Of a DNA stretch of 64,000 nucleotides, positions 18,085-26,765 are shown in pieces. The position numbers and the translations under genes were made by a program. The number at the start of each line of letters is the position of its first letter. Within the stretch, counting starts at the first letter, position 1. This stretch comes from Streptomyces sp. NBC_01476 (GTDB lineage: Bacteria; Actinomycetota; Actinomycetes; Streptomycetales; Streptomycetaceae): positions 3,481,001-3,545,000 of the forward strand of contig NZ_CP109446.1 of assembly GCF_036227265.1 (NCBI RefSeq), written 5' to 3'. The notes beneath the pieces are model-generated. The model did not search any database. It saw nothing but the letters and a program-made list of their open reading frames with translations, and was not told the origin of the DNA.

Positions 18085-19665
18085 GTGTCCACGTACTCGT
18101 CCTCGTCCGATTCGACCTCCGTTTCCGTAACGGGCGAACCGGAGGCCGCGACCGGAACCGAGCCGGCCGCCGGGTCATTCACCGGGTCACTCACCGGGCC
18201 GCCGACCGGCCCGCCGACTGGGCCGCCGACTGGGCCACCCACGGAAGCGCCCACCGGACCGCCGACCGGGTCACCCACCGGACCGCCGGCCGGAGCACTC
18301 ACCGGGCCGCCGGCCGGGGTTCCCGGCGACGTACCCGGCGCGACGCCCGCTGACGCCCCCACCGGCTCGCCCGCGGGCACGCCCGGCGGCACACCCGGCG
18401 TGCACTACGTACCCCGCCGCTCCTTCTGGGAGAGCAAGGGCGTTCGGACCGGCGCGCTCTTCACCGGGCTCGCGGTCTGCGGCGTGGTCATCCTCGCGCT
18501 GGTGCGGCAGCACATAGGCACCGGGCCGTTCCTGATCGGCCTGGGCCTGGCGATCCTGCCGGTGCCGCTGCTGCTGTGGGCGTACCTCTGGCTGGACCGG
18601 GTGGCGCCGAGCCCCTGGCAGAACATCGTCTTCGCCATCGCGTGGGGCGCGTGCGCGGCGACGCTGGTGGCGATCTTCGCCAACGAGTACGGGCAGAAGC
18701 TCGTCACCTCCACCTTCTCCGGTACGCCCTCGCAGTCCGACCGCTGGGGCGCGACCTTCGTCGCGCCACTGGTGGAGGAGTCCGCGAAGGGCGCCGCCGT
18801 CCTGCTGCTCTTCCTCTTCCGCCGCCGCAGCTTCGAGTCGATCGTGGACGGCATCGTGCTGGCGGGGGTGGCGGCTACGGGCTTCGCGTTCACCGAGAAC
18901 ATCCTCTACCTGGGCACGGCGGTCAACGAGGACCGGGACCTCGGGTCGTCGATCCTGGGCTCCACGACGGCCGGCACCTTCGTGGTGCGGGTGCTGATGA
19001 CGCCGTTCGCGCACCCGCTCTTCACGTCCATGACCGGGATCGGCTTCGCGCTCGCGGCGACGGTACGGCCCGGCCGCCACTGGCGCTGGCGCTGGGTCCC
19101 GCCGCTGGCCGGCTGGGTGCTGGCGATGGCGCTGCACGGCACGTGGAACGCCACGTCGCTGACCTCCCCGACGGTCTTCCTCACCGTCTACTTCGCGGTG
19201 ATGCTCCCCGCCTTCGGCCTCCTGGTCGGGCTGGCCTTCTGGGCCCGTTCCAACGAGCTGCGTACCGTCCGCACGCACCTGGCCGTCTATGCCGCCGCCG
19301 GCTGGCTGGCCCGCGGCGAACCCGCCGCCCTGGGCTCGATGGCCGCGCGGGGCACCGCCCGCCGCGAGGCCCGCCGCCTCCAGGGCGAGGCGGCGGCCCG
19401 CACCGTACGGGACTACATCGCCTTCGCGACCCACCTCGCCTTCCTCCGCGCCGCCGCGACCCGCGGCGCCCCGCCCCCCGACTTCACGGCACGCGAGTCC
19501 GAACTCCTCCACCACCTGTGGACCCGCAAACCCTGGGCCCAACCGGCCCTCCTCGCCGCCGCCTCCCCACCACCCCCCTACCTCCTCCCCCCACCCCGCC
19601 CCTGGCCCCCACCACCCCCCTACACCCCCTGGCTCCCGCCGCCGGTGGGCGGCAAGCACTTGTAG
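18085..19665 (+). CDS. PrsW-family intramembrane metalloprotease
   Basis: A 526-residue membrane protein. After a cytoplasmic Pro/Thr/Gly-rich repeat (TGPPTGPP units, residues about 34-100) come seven or eight membrane helices. The PrsW catalytic motifs are visible: PLVEESAKG, FAFTENILY, FAHPLFTSMTG and ALHGTWNATS. PrsW cleaves anti-sigma factors in Bacillus; the substrate here is unknown. The soluble C-terminal part ends in a Pro/Tyr-rich tail. Expression looks leaderless. The order trmB-prsW appears conserved in Streptomyces. Confidence 0.85.
   Translation: MSTYSSSSDSTSVSVTGEPEAATGTEPAAGSFTGSLTGPPTGPPTGPPTGPPTEAPTGPPTGSPTGPPAGALTGPPAGVPGDVPGATPADAPTGSPAGTPGGTPGVHYVPRRSFWESKGVRTGALFTGLAVCGVVILALVRQHIGTGPFLIGLGLAILPVPLLLWAYLWLDRVAPSPWQNIVFAIAWGACAATLVAIFANEYGQKLVTSTFSGTPSQSDRWGATFVAPLVEESAKGAAVLLLFLFRRRSFESIVDGIVLAGVAATGFAFTENILYLGTAVNEDRDLGSSILGSTTAGTFVVRVLMTPFAHPLFTSMTGIGFALAATVRPGRHWRWRWVPPLAGWVLAMALHGTWNATSLTSPTVFLTVYFAVMLPAFGLLVGLAFWARSNELRTVRTHLAVYAAAGWLARGEPAALGSMAARGTARREARRLQGEAAARTVRDYIAFATHLAFLRAAATRGAPPPDFTARESELLHHLWTRKPWAQPALLAAASPPPPYLLPPPRPWPPPPPYTPWLPPPVGGKHL
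18187..18320 (+). repeat. 12-bp tandem repeat in the PrsW N-terminus
   Basis: Imperfect copies of a 12-bp ACCGGGCCGCCG-type unit encode TGPP repeats before the first membrane helix. Confidence 0.65.
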
Positions 19666-19677
19666 GAAGATGGATCC

Positions 19678-20247
19678 ATGGACTACGAGCGTCTCCGCGC
19701 CATCGCCGAGGAACTGGCCGTACACGCGCCGGACGGCGTTCGCGGCTACGAAATCCGCGGCGACGAAATCGTCATGATGATGTCGCCGTCAAGGCCACAC
19801 GAGCTGAACGCGTTGCGCATCCGTCAGCAGCTCGACCAGCAACTCGACCCTTCTCTCGTCGCCCACACCGGAGGGGAAGTGGAGGACCCGTCGCTCGGCC
19901 GGCTGCGCCGTCCCGATGTGATCGTCGTCCCCTACGCGGCCTTCAACGAAGACACCATGGATCCCTTCCACCCCCAGGACGTGGCTCTGGTCGTGGAGGT
20001 GGTGTCGCCTTCGAATCACTCCAACGACTACGTCGAAAAGGTCCAGGACTACTCGGCGATGGGCATCGAGAGCTATCTCCTGGTCGACCCTCGCAAGAGC
20101 ACCATCACCGTCTTCACCGACCCCGGGTCAGGCCCTGAGGGGCCCCGCTACCGCGCGCAGCACGACTACGCCTTCGGTGACCCCATCACTGTCGGCCCCT
20201 GGGTCCTCGCCACCACCGAGCTCCGGCCGTACCCAAATCCGGCCTGA
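19678..20247 (+). CDS. Uma2-family (DUF820) putative restriction endonuclease
   Basis: A 189-residue PD-(D/E)XK-fold protein. Its motifs are RRPDVIVVP, ALVVEVVSPSNHSND and YVEKVQDYSAMGIESYLLVD, the Uma2 core with catalytic Asp, Glu and Lys. Uma2 genes are very numerous in Streptomyces and their role is unsettled. The ATG lies 12 bases after the PrsW stop, with AGGAAG as a weak ribosome site, so it may be co-transcribed with prsW. Confidence 0.88.
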   Translation: MDYERLRAIAEELAVHAPDGVRGYEIRGDEIVMMMSPSRPHELNALRIRQQLDQQLDPSLVAHTGGEVEDPSLGRLRRPDVIVVPYAAFNEDTMDPFHPQDVALVVEVVSPSNHSNDYVEKVQDYSAMGIESYLLVDPRKSTITVFTDPGSGPEGPRYRAQHDYAFGDPITVGPWVLATTELRPYPNPA

Positions 20248-20317
20248 TACCCCTCCGGGTCGAGGGACTTCGGAGTCACGCTGGGGGCTGCCGAGGCCGC
20301 GGGCGCTGGTATCCCGG

Positions 20318-21235
20318 TCAGGCAGGAGCCGCGACTCCTCGTGCCCGGTTGCGGAGCAGCGCTCGGATCCCTGCGGCATGTTCGGCAACCGTTTCCGGCG
20401 GCAGGGGTGCCGGCTTGGGGGTTGCGGGCGAACCGGAGCAGGTGGGGCAAGTGCCCTGGTCGTGGCCGCGTGGCAGAGGGTCCCGGCAAGTCCCGCACTC
20501 AGCAAGAGCTGCGGCCAATGGGGAGCCCTGGCGCTTACGGAGTGTGGGGCGTTTGCGGACGAGCCGGTTGGCGAGGATCGCTCGTGCGCTGTGGATGACG
20601 GGCGGAAGTCCGCTGGTCAGCAGGGAGCGGGCGTCCCGTTCGGGCACGCCTTCCTCAACCCACTGGGCGGCGAGCGGAGCGAGGGCGAGCGTATCGGCCG
20701 CGTTGAGGGCGAGTCTGGGTTCGGCGCGGGTCAAGCGCGCGAGCAGGGAGGCACCGCGGGCCAACGCCTCCGGCGTCGTGTGGGCAACTGCCGCCGCTTC
20801 GATCGCCTGGGCCCCGCGGCCTGGCCGCTGCCGGGGGAGGGTGGGTTCTTCCCCCGGGTTCTTCTTGGGTTTCGCTCCCGCCTTCCCGACCGCCGGACCA
20901 CCGGTTCCCGCCGATGCGGGAAGCGGCGCCCCACCGGCCTTCGGCGTATCGAAAACGAGTGTCTCCGTGCGGACCTGGCCGCTGCTCTCGTCCCGCACTG
21001 TGCGGCGCACGTAGTAGCCGAGCGCGATCAGCTCATCCACCGCCTTGGCAACGCCCCGACGGCCGAGCCCGGGATTCTTGTCGGCGAGGGAGCGTACGTC
21101 CTCGCGGGCACCGTCCGGCAGGGACAACAGGTAAGCCAGGATGCCTCGCGCGGTGAAGCTGAGCCGGCGGTCCCGTAGGACCTCGTTGCCCAGCACGGTA
21201 AAGGCACGCGTGCGCGCGCTAAGGTTGATGCGCAT
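20318..21235 (-). CDS. Winged-helix DNA-binding protein with zinc ribbon
   Basis: A 305-residue protein. The N-terminus (FTVLGNEVLRDRRLSFTARG, then LADKNPGLGRRGVAKAVDEL) is a replication-initiator-like winged helix of the type common in Streptomyces accessory DNA. A low-complexity linker follows. A CGTC...CPTC zinc-ribbon-like pair is near residue 250. No catalytic domain is seen. It is divergent from the HTH/TPR gene at 21415, with both promoters in a 179-base gap. A role as repressor or plasmid-type initiator is inference only. Confidence 0.6.
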   Translation of the reverse strand: MRINLSARTRAFTVLGNEVLRDRRLSFTARGILAYLLSLPDGAREDVRSLADKNPGLGRRGVAKAVDELIALGYYVRRTVRDESSGQVRTETLVFDTPKAGGAPLPASAGTGGPAVGKAGAKPKKNPGEEPTLPRQRPGRGAQAIEAAAVAHTTPEALARGASLLARLTRAEPRLALNAADTLALAPLAAQWVEEGVPERDARSLLTSGLPPVIHSARAILANRLVRKRPTLRKRQGSPLAAALAECGTCRDPLPRGHDQGTCPTCSGSPATPKPAPLPPETVAEHAAGIRALLRNRARGVAAPA

Positions 21236-21312
21236 CGAAGGTCTCGCTTCGGTGTCGGACCCCGGGGTGTTGGTAGCACCGCCGGGGTCACCTGTACGTG
21301 TTCGGGGGAGAA

Positions 21313-21330
21313 CTTAGCGTAACGTACCGC
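21313..21330. promoter_or_regulatory. Overlapping divergent -10 boxes
   Basis: CTTAGCGTAACGTACC contains TAGCGT and TAACGT on the plus strand and TACGTT on the minus strand, in the gap between two divergent regulatory genes. A repressor here could switch both. Confidence 0.35.
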
Positions 21331-21414
21331 CCCGATGAATATCCAATCGCATCAGCGGAGAACCGTCCTGCGCCCTACCCTGACAGTGACGAAGCTGCAA
21401 GGAGAGGCAAGGCC

Positions 21415-22668
21415 GTGACGCCTTCAAGCGATACACCGGACCCGTACGCCGACCCACTGGTCTTCGGTCAGCGCCTCCAGATCCTCCGGAATCGGAGGGG
21501 CCTCACCCGCGATCAGTTGGGCGGCCTGCTGGGACGCTCCGCATCGTGGGTCAAGGGTGTCGAGAGCGGTCGGTTGAAGACACCGAAGCTCGAACTGATC
21601 CTCGGCATCGCCGAAATCCTACGCGTACGCGATCTAGCCGAACTGACGGGCAGTCAGACCGTTCACGTGGATCTGTTTGCCGGCCCAGGGCATCCCCGGC
21701 TCCCTGCCGTGAAGGCCGCGGTCGATGCCTTCCCCGTCTCCACCCCCCACGAGGCGCCGCCGACTGCACACCTACGGGCACGGCTTGACCGCGCCTGGGC
21801 CGCACGGCACAAGTCGCCCAACCACCGCGATGTGGTGGGAGCTCTCCTGCCAGATCTGATCCGGGACGCGCAGACCGCTGTCCGACAGGCTGACCGGGCC
21901 GGAGAACGCCGTGCAGCTCAGGCCATCCTGAGTGAGTCGTATGCGTTGTGCCAGTTCTTCGTCGCTTACCAGCCCGACGCGCCGTTGCTGTGGCGAGTGG
22001 CGGAACGCGGCCTGATCTCAGCCCAAGAGAGCGAAGATCCACGGGCTATCGGCGTGGCTGCCTGGCTGGCCACTCAGGCTCACCGGGACTCTGGCTATGC
22101 CCACTTCGACGCCGCCGATGCGGTGAACTTGGCAACACTCGCGCACCTGACGCCCCTCCTGCCGGATGCCCCCAACCAGGTTCTCGCCATCGCCGGCGCG
22201 TTGACCTTTGAGGCCGGATATACAGCGGCACGGCGAGGCGAAACCGGAACTGCGTGGCGATACTGGGACCAAGCTCGCGCCATAGCTGAGCGCTTGCCTG
22301 CCGACTTCTATGACCCGGTCACTTCATTCTCGCGGGCAATCATGGGGGCTCACGCCGTCACCGTGGCTGTCGAGTTGCACGCCGGCGGCGAATCCGTACG
22401 ACAGGCCGCCGCCGCCGATGCGGTGACGATCCCGTCCCGGCCACGTCGTGCTCGCCACCGCATCGAGGAAGCACGCGGCTACCAACTGGATGGCCAACCG
22501 GATGCGGCCCTGGCCACCCTAGATAAGGCACATGAGGCTGCGCCGGAGACGATCAAGTACAACGGATATGCGAAGCGGATCGTCCTGGAGGAGGCCGAGT
22601 CGAAGATCCCCGCTCGCAGGCGCCGGGCGTCCGAACTCGCCGAAAAGATGGGTCTGCTGGCGGCGTGA
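21415..22668 (+). CDS. XRE-family HTH regulator with TPR-like C-terminus
   Basis: A 417-residue protein. The helix-turn-helix is clear (FGQRLQILRNRRGLTRDQ, then LGRSASWVKGVESG, residues about 16-52). The rest is an all-helical TPR-like sensor part of the kind found in Streptomyces regulators. The GTG at 21415 follows AAGGAGAGG by about 8 bases; an upstream start would lack a ribosome site. It precedes the small unknown gene and DUF6907 gene and may regulate them. A perfect inverted repeat lies right after its stop. Confidence 0.8.
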   Translation: MTPSSDTPDPYADPLVFGQRLQILRNRRGLTRDQLGGLLGRSASWVKGVESGRLKTPKLELILGIAEILRVRDLAELTGSQTVHVDLFAGPGHPRLPAVKAAVDAFPVSTPHEAPPTAHLRARLDRAWAARHKSPNHRDVVGALLPDLIRDAQTAVRQADRAGERRAAQAILSESYALCQFFVAYQPDAPLLWRVAERGLISAQESEDPRAIGVAAWLATQAHRDSGYAHFDAADAVNLATLAHLTPLLPDAPNQVLAIAGALTFEAGYTAARRGETGTAWRYWDQARAIAERLPADFYDPVTSFSRAIMGAHAVTVAVELHAGGESVRQAAAADAVTIPSRPRRARHRIEEARGYQLDGQPDAALATLDKAHEAAPETIKYNGYAKRIVLEEAESKIPARRRRASELAEKMGLLAA

Positions 22669-22673
22669 ACGAG

Positions 22674-22692
22674 GGGGCACAATCTGTGCCCC
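22674..22692 (+). promoter_or_regulatory. Perfect inverted repeat after the HTH/TPR gene
   Basis: GGGGCACA-ATC-TGTGCCCC. The 3-base loop makes a terminator hairpin possible, but the symmetry and location ahead of the next gene set also fit an operator. No T-run follows. Confidence 0.45.
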
Positions 22693-22792
22693 TGTTAGGC
22701 GCTGACTGCTCGTAACGTCATTGGTCAAGAAGCCCCCTCGCGACCGCATGCCGGTCTGGGTGGCCGGACCAACCTGACGAAGGCGGGCGGAC

Positions 22793-22900
22793 ATGCAGGA
22801 GATTATTGGGCCTTGGTTCGACCGGGCGGGGGCCGTGGACGGAACGGCCGTAAGGCCGTCCGGAGCTGGACTGAGCTCTTTCGGCGAGCTACCCCGGTGA
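22793..22900 (+). CDS. Possible 35-residue leader peptide
   Basis: ATG to TGA, beginning MQEIIGPWFDRAG. Its stop TGA overlaps the GTG start of the next gene (GTGA at 22897-22900). That next gene has no good ribosome site of its own, so translational coupling through this short frame is plausible. No family was recognised; it could be chance. Confidence 0.35.
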   Translation: MQEIIGPWFDRAGAVDGTAVRPSGAGLSSFGELPR

Positions 22901-23283
22901 ACCTGCGACTGCTTCCCTGGACCGGCGAGGATGGCAAGCCCTCCTACTATCCAGATACGGGCCAGGCGGACTCCTTTATTTCCCGACTGGCGGACAACTT
23001 GGAGTCCGTCCAGATGGGGATGGCCGAGGACCTGTTGAACGACATTACGGAGATCCTCGCAGCCGATGCCTTGTCCGAGACGGTGCTGCTCAACGTGATC
23101 GCGGCGCTGAGCAGTTCGCTGCGGGACGTCATCCGTGTGGCGGAGAGCCGGGGCCGACGTCTCGCGCCGCCGGACGCGGACGATGACGAGCCGTCACGTG
23201 CCGCAGACGCGGTCATCGATCGAGAGATCGCCCGGCGACCAGCGACTTCCAGTCAGGCTGCATCGGTCAACCGTCCCTTATAG
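22897..23283 (+). CDS. Small conserved Streptomyces protein, partner of DUF6907
   Basis: A 128-residue soluble protein starting VNLRLLPWTGEDGKPSYY, with an acidic helical middle and a charged tail. Proteins of this kind recur in Streptomyces beside DUF6907 genes and HTH regulators; function is unknown. The last sense codon is TTA (23278-23280), so its completion may need the bldA tRNA. The GTG start is chosen for the conserved N-terminus and the overlap with the preceding short frame. Confidence 0.65.
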   Translation: MNLRLLPWTGEDGKPSYYPDTGQADSFISRLADNLESVQMGMAEDLLNDITEILAADALSETVLLNVIAALSSSLRDVIRVAESRGRRLAPPDADDDEPSRAADAVIDREIARRPATSSQAASVNRPL

Positions 23284-23331
23284 AAGCCCCCTCGACCACA
23301 CGCTTGGATGCGGAATTCGGCAGGAGTTCTC

Positions 23332-23874
23332 GTGCGCATGACAGCAACAGCCACTAGCGGGACGGCTATTGCCCCCGATTTATCCACTGGTGAGGAGCAG
23401 CGCCGCACCACCGTGCGTGCGCGCTCGGTCCACACATGGACCATTTCCACCACTAGCGGCTATACCGCGACGGGATATCTTCCCTCGTGGGCGGAAAACG
23501 ATCCCAGTGACGCCAATCTGCCTCTGAAACTGCTGACGACCCGAATAGCCGACATCAGTCACCGTCGGTTCTTTGAGGGTAAGAAGATGCTTGTCGTTGC
23601 TCCGGATGCGAAGGGGGTGGCGGAGGAGGAGCACGTCCTCCGCGGTAGTATCGACTGCAATCCCTATGCCGACGACCCCCGGGCACGGGTGCCGGTCTTC
23701 AACATCCAACTCTACCCTGACTACTGGCTACTCGGCCTCGACCCGGAGCAAGTCGGCGAGGTGGCCGCACAATTGCGCGCTCAAGCCGAACTTTTCGATG
23801 ACACGGTACGACCAGCGCTGATTGATGCCCGCGACGACTGGCAGAAGAATCACACCCAATTCGTCGGCCACTAG
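23332..23874 (+). CDS. DUF6907-type protein
   Basis: A 180-residue protein. The conserved part runs GYTATGYLPSWAENDPS, then RFFEGKKM, GSIDCNPYADDPRARVPVFNIQ and LDPEQVGEVAAQLRAQA. This pattern occurs in many Streptomyces genomes beside HTH regulators. Codon 17 is TTA (23380-23382), an early bldA checkpoint. The GTG at 23332 has AGGAG at 5 bases; an ATG two codons later is an alternative. It forms a unit with the preceding small gene. Confidence 0.75.
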   Translation: MRMTATATSGTAIAPDLSTGEEQRRTTVRARSVHTWTISTTSGYTATGYLPSWAENDPSDANLPLKLLTTRIADISHRRFFEGKKMLVVAPDAKGVAEEEHVLRGSIDCNPYADDPRARVPVFNIQLYPDYWLLGLDPEQVGEVAAQLRAQAELFDDTVRPALIDARDDWQKNHTQFVGH

Positions 23875-24138
23875 GTATTCGCGCAGGGAGAGATTCCTGG
23901 GCCCGTGCCGCTAATTAAACTCCCACCCCCGCCGGACGTCGCCTTCCGCAGCCCAACCCCCGGTTTGGTATCCCGGCAGGGGCAGGAGCATCCGATGAAT
24001 GAGAGGGACAGCCGGGACTCGGGCATTCGCATAAGGCGAGCTCCCCCACGGAAAGTCACGTGATGGGAAGATGCCACAAATCATGCCCGGACCTCGTCGC
24101 TCACGGAAACCTCACCCAAGCGACCCACCCATCCGCCC

Positions 24139-25230
24139 TCACGCCAGGCCCCACTCGCTGGCCAGTGCGCTGCCCTCCCAGCCAAAGGGCGTCCACCAGA
24201 CGGATCCGATGTTGATCGTCTCCAGGAACTGGGCGTAACCGTCGCCGATCGACTCGGTGAAGACACCGAGAAGATGCGGAGCCGGCTTGGCTTTGGCCAG
24301 GTAGAGGAAGTGCCGGTAGGTGAGTAGTTGACCGGTGGCCTCGCGAACGGCTTGCGTCGCGTTCCCCGAGTAAACCGTCTTTACCTCGACTAGCCACTCC
24401 GTGCTGTCTTTCCGCAAGGTGAGGTCTCGTGGGTGCACATTCGTGTTGGCGGTGAAGCCGCGCTCCTGTGCCGCGAGGCCGAACTCCTTGACCAGCGCCT
24501 CATGATCGCGGCGCTTGGTCAGGGTCTTCCCGGCGATGTGCGCCACGTAGTCACTGGCATCTTTGGGCTTGAACCGCTCGACGGGATCCCCTGCCTGCAT
24601 GATGCGCTCAGCTGCAGCGAAGTCTCGCTCTTCGCTCTCCGACCGGGTTGCCCGCAGGTGTTTCGCTTGGTTGAGCGTGGAGAGATCCAGCAACTCGGTC
24701 ATGTGCGAGAGATCCGATCGGAGTTCGGCCTCCGACGGCAGATCAGCAAGTACGTAGCGGCGCGTTGCTACGGCGCCAGCTTCGTACGCACGCTGGCGAT
24801 ACTCCGAACAGGCGAGATCCATCGGCTCCCGCCAACGCCCGTCCTGCAAGGGAGGAAGCTCACCAACGAGGCGCTCAACCTCCTTCTCCAGGGCCGTTCT
24901 CGCACCGGCTCGCCCCAATTGCTCCTGAAGCACCGTGACCCCTTGATTCAACGCCAAGGTCACCGTCTTCAAGTCCGCGGCGAAGAGGTAGACGATGTAG
25001 AGGCCCTTCTTCGCATCCAGGGTCGCGCGGGGCGAGAAAACGCCAACCCAGGGGGTGAGTCCGCCGCCTCCGTTCCCACCGTTGCCAGTGACCACCCAGC
25101 CCGCTGGAACATACGGTGCAAAATGGGTGGGTGCAGCACGTAGGAGATCCTGTGCGTGCACCCCTTTGCGGGTGCCCAAGGCGTGGTCGTAGGTGGCGCC
25201 AACATCAGCAAGGAAGTCCCGGATGTTCAT
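24139..25230 (-). CDS. McrB_N (DUF3578) fused to a PD-(D/E)XK nuclease-like domain
   Basis: A 363-residue protein. Residues about 1-190 match the McrB N-terminal DNA-binding fold: LTPWVGVFSPRAT, GLYIVYLFAADLKTVTLALNQG. A helical linker follows. The C-terminal part (about 245-340) has HPRDLTLRKDSTEWLVEVK and QLLTYRHFLYL, which fits a PD-(D/E)XK nuclease with Asp, Glu and Lys plus the Gln motif. No AAA+ GTPase domain or McrC partner is present. A single-chain modification-dependent nuclease is the natural guess, not shown. Expression looks leaderless. A small unknown gene lies just upstream on the same strand. Confidence 0.65.
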   Translation of the reverse strand: MNIRDFLADVGATYDHALGTRKGVHAQDLLRAAPTHFAPYVPAGWVVTGNGGNGGGGLTPWVGVFSPRATLDAKKGLYIVYLFAADLKTVTLALNQGVTVLQEQLGRAGARTALEKEVERLVGELPPLQDGRWREPMDLACSEYRQRAYEAGAVATRRYVLADLPSEAELRSDLSHMTELLDLSTLNQAKHLRATRSESEERDFAAAERIMQAGDPVERFKPKDASDYVAHIAGKTLTKRRDHEALVKEFGLAAQERGFTANTNVHPRDLTLRKDSTEWLVEVKTVYSGNATQAVREATGQLLTYRHFLYLAKAKPAPHLLGVFTESIGDGYAQFLETINIGSVWWTPFGWEGSALASEWGLA

Positions 25231-25236
25231 GCGTCC

Positions 25237-25242
25237 ACGATA
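25237..25242 (-). promoter_or_regulatory. Leaderless -10 box for the McrB_N gene
   Basis: TATCGT on the minus strand, then exactly 6 bases (GGACGC), then ATG. No Shine-Dalgarno sequence lies between. Confidence 0.55.
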
Positions 25243-25266
25243 GATACGACTCGCCGACCACGCCGG

Positions 25267-25671
25267 TCAATTTCGCTCCGGGCCAGCGCCCTCTTCCCGG
25301 ACGGGCAGCACCGCCGAGGAGACGATCTCCGCAACCTGGCCGAGAAAACGGACCCGGACAGCGGTGGCAATTGCCTCCAACCGTCTCAGAACATGGCACA
25401 CCGCATCCTCGGCGGCAACATCTGGGCCTGGTTGGATCTCCGTCCAGTCGGTGAGCACTGAGTGGACGTACACCTCGGGGCAGACCTCAACGGACACCAG
25501 AAGGACATCCCGTTCATCGTCCAAGACCTGGTAGATCGCAACATCGGACAGGACTCCATGCTCGTGCGCGGCGAGGAGAAGTGCCTCCAATCGGAACGAG
25601 TCGCACCATACGTCCCCCGAGCCCCCGAACTCATCGAGTATCTGCGGGAGTTGCTTCTCCAGGGCGGTCAT
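25267..25671 (-). CDS. Unknown small acidic protein upstream of McrB_N nuclease
   Basis: A 134-residue acidic protein beginning MTALEKQLPQILDEFGG, with a beta-rich middle (DVLLVSVEVCPEVYVHSVL) and a helical end. No family was recognised. The ATG at 25671 is chosen with GGTGGG as a modest ribosome site; a TTG 20 codons upstream is possible. It lies 24 bases upstream of the McrB_N nuclease -10 box on the same strand and may be its partner, but the nuclease has its own promoter. Confidence 0.5.
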   Translation of the reverse strand: MTALEKQLPQILDEFGGSGDVWCDSFRLEALLLAAHEHGVLSDVAIYQVLDDERDVLLVSVEVCPEVYVHSVLTDWTEIQPGPDVAAEDAVCHVLRRLEAIATAVRVRFLGQVAEIVSSAVLPVREEGAGPERN

Positions 25672-25800
25672 AAGGGGCCCACCGTTGCGCCACAGGTCCG
25701 GTCGGCGGACACGTATGGGTACATCGGGCAACCCCTCTCACGGCCGGCGGCCGTCACATGGCGTATGCACACCGTGGCAGTCTGAGAATGATTATGCCAC

Positions 25801-25827
25801 TGAGAAGTCTCACCATGAAACTTCTCA
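25801..25827. promoter_or_regulatory. Operator-like inverted repeat before XRE/DUF397 pair
   Basis: TGAGAAGT, 11 bases, ACTTCTCA. A third half-site-like TGAGAATG is at 25783-25790. The patch is AT-richer than its surroundings and sits about 90-115 bases upstream of the XRE gene, a suitable place for autoregulation. Confidence 0.5.
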
Positions 25828-25916
25828 TGGACTGGGGCTCGAAGGATCGCTGGAGCACCAAGTCCCCCACCACATAGCCTCGTCCTGGCTTTGAGCTCAG
25901 GAAGGAGCGCCGCCGC

Positions 25917-26765
25917 GTGAAGACCGGTCCCACCACTCGCCGTCGCCAACTGGGAGCGACCCTGCGCAAACTGCGGGAGCGCAAGGGCATGACGCTCGAA
26001 GAGGCAGGGAAGCTCGTCGGCGTCTCGAAGGCGACCATCAGTCGCTACGAGACAAAAGATGGCCCGGTCAGGTGGCCCGTCGTCGATGCACTGTGCCGTG
26101 AGTACGAGGCAACTGAGGCAGAGCGCGCAGCAGTTGTGAGCTGGGCGAAGGCGGCGAGGGAACAGGGCTGGTGGACTTCGTTCGGCGGGCCGCTTCCCGA
26201 GACGCTGAACTTCTTGCTCACCCTGGAAGACGAAGCCGCCCGCGAAGACCACTTCGCCACCATCTACGTTCCGGGGTTGCTGCAGACCCCTGGGTACATC
26301 AAAGCGGTTATTCAGGCCTCGGAGACGCGGTACTCAGCTGATGAGGTGGACCGCCAAGTCGCCATCCGCATGAAGCGGCAGGAAATCCTCCATCGCGCGC
26401 AGCCCCCGCACCTGTGGGCCGTTCTCGATGAGTCGGTCGTCCGGCGGGTTGTTGGCGGGCCCGACGTCATGCGCGCCCAACTCACCCACCTGGCAGATTG
26501 CACCGAGTCGCCGAACATCACCATCCAGATCTTCCCGTTCGCAACCGGCGCGCACGCCACAGCGATGGGTAGTTTCGTCATTCTCGGTGGGCCCGAAGCT
26601 TCCATGGACGTGGTCTACGTGGACTTCCACACAGGGGCTCTGTTCCTGGAGACAGAAGAGGAGCTCGCCACCTACCGGGGGGCCTTCGACTACCTGCGTG
26701 CCCGGGCGCTGAGTCCGGCTGAATCCCTGGCAGCCATCCATCGAGCGCGTAAGGAGATGCAGTGA
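25917..26765 (+). CDS. XRE-family regulator with DUF5753 domain
   Basis: A 282-residue protein. The helix-turn-helix is at residues about 13-45 (LRKLRERKGMTLEEAGKLVG, then SKATISRYE). The C-terminal DUF5753 part has YVPGLLQTPGYIKAVI, the arginine-rich RMKRQEIL and the end segment MDVVYVDFHTGALFLETEEE. This is the WhiJ/AbaA-type regulator class of Streptomyces, typically encoded beside a DUF397 protein. GTG start after AAGGAG at 8 bases. The stop overlaps the next start (GTGA), so both are co-translated. Confidence 0.9.
   Translation: MKTGPTTRRRQLGATLRKLRERKGMTLEEAGKLVGVSKATISRYETKDGPVRWPVVDALCREYEATEAERAAVVSWAKAAREQGWWTSFGGPLPETLNFLLTLEDEAAREDHFATIYVPGLLQTPGYIKAVIQASETRYSADEVDRQVAIRMKRQEILHRAQPPHLWAVLDESVVRRVVGGPDVMRAQLTHLADCTESPNITIQIFPFATGAHATAMGSFVILGGPEASMDVVYVDFHTGALFLETEEELATYRGAFDYLRARALSPAESLAAIHRARKEMQ

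Noticed and set aside
23875-24138. Short frames in the gap after the DUF6907 gene
   Set aside because: Frames on both strands are short, lack ribosome sites and have no family-like sequence.
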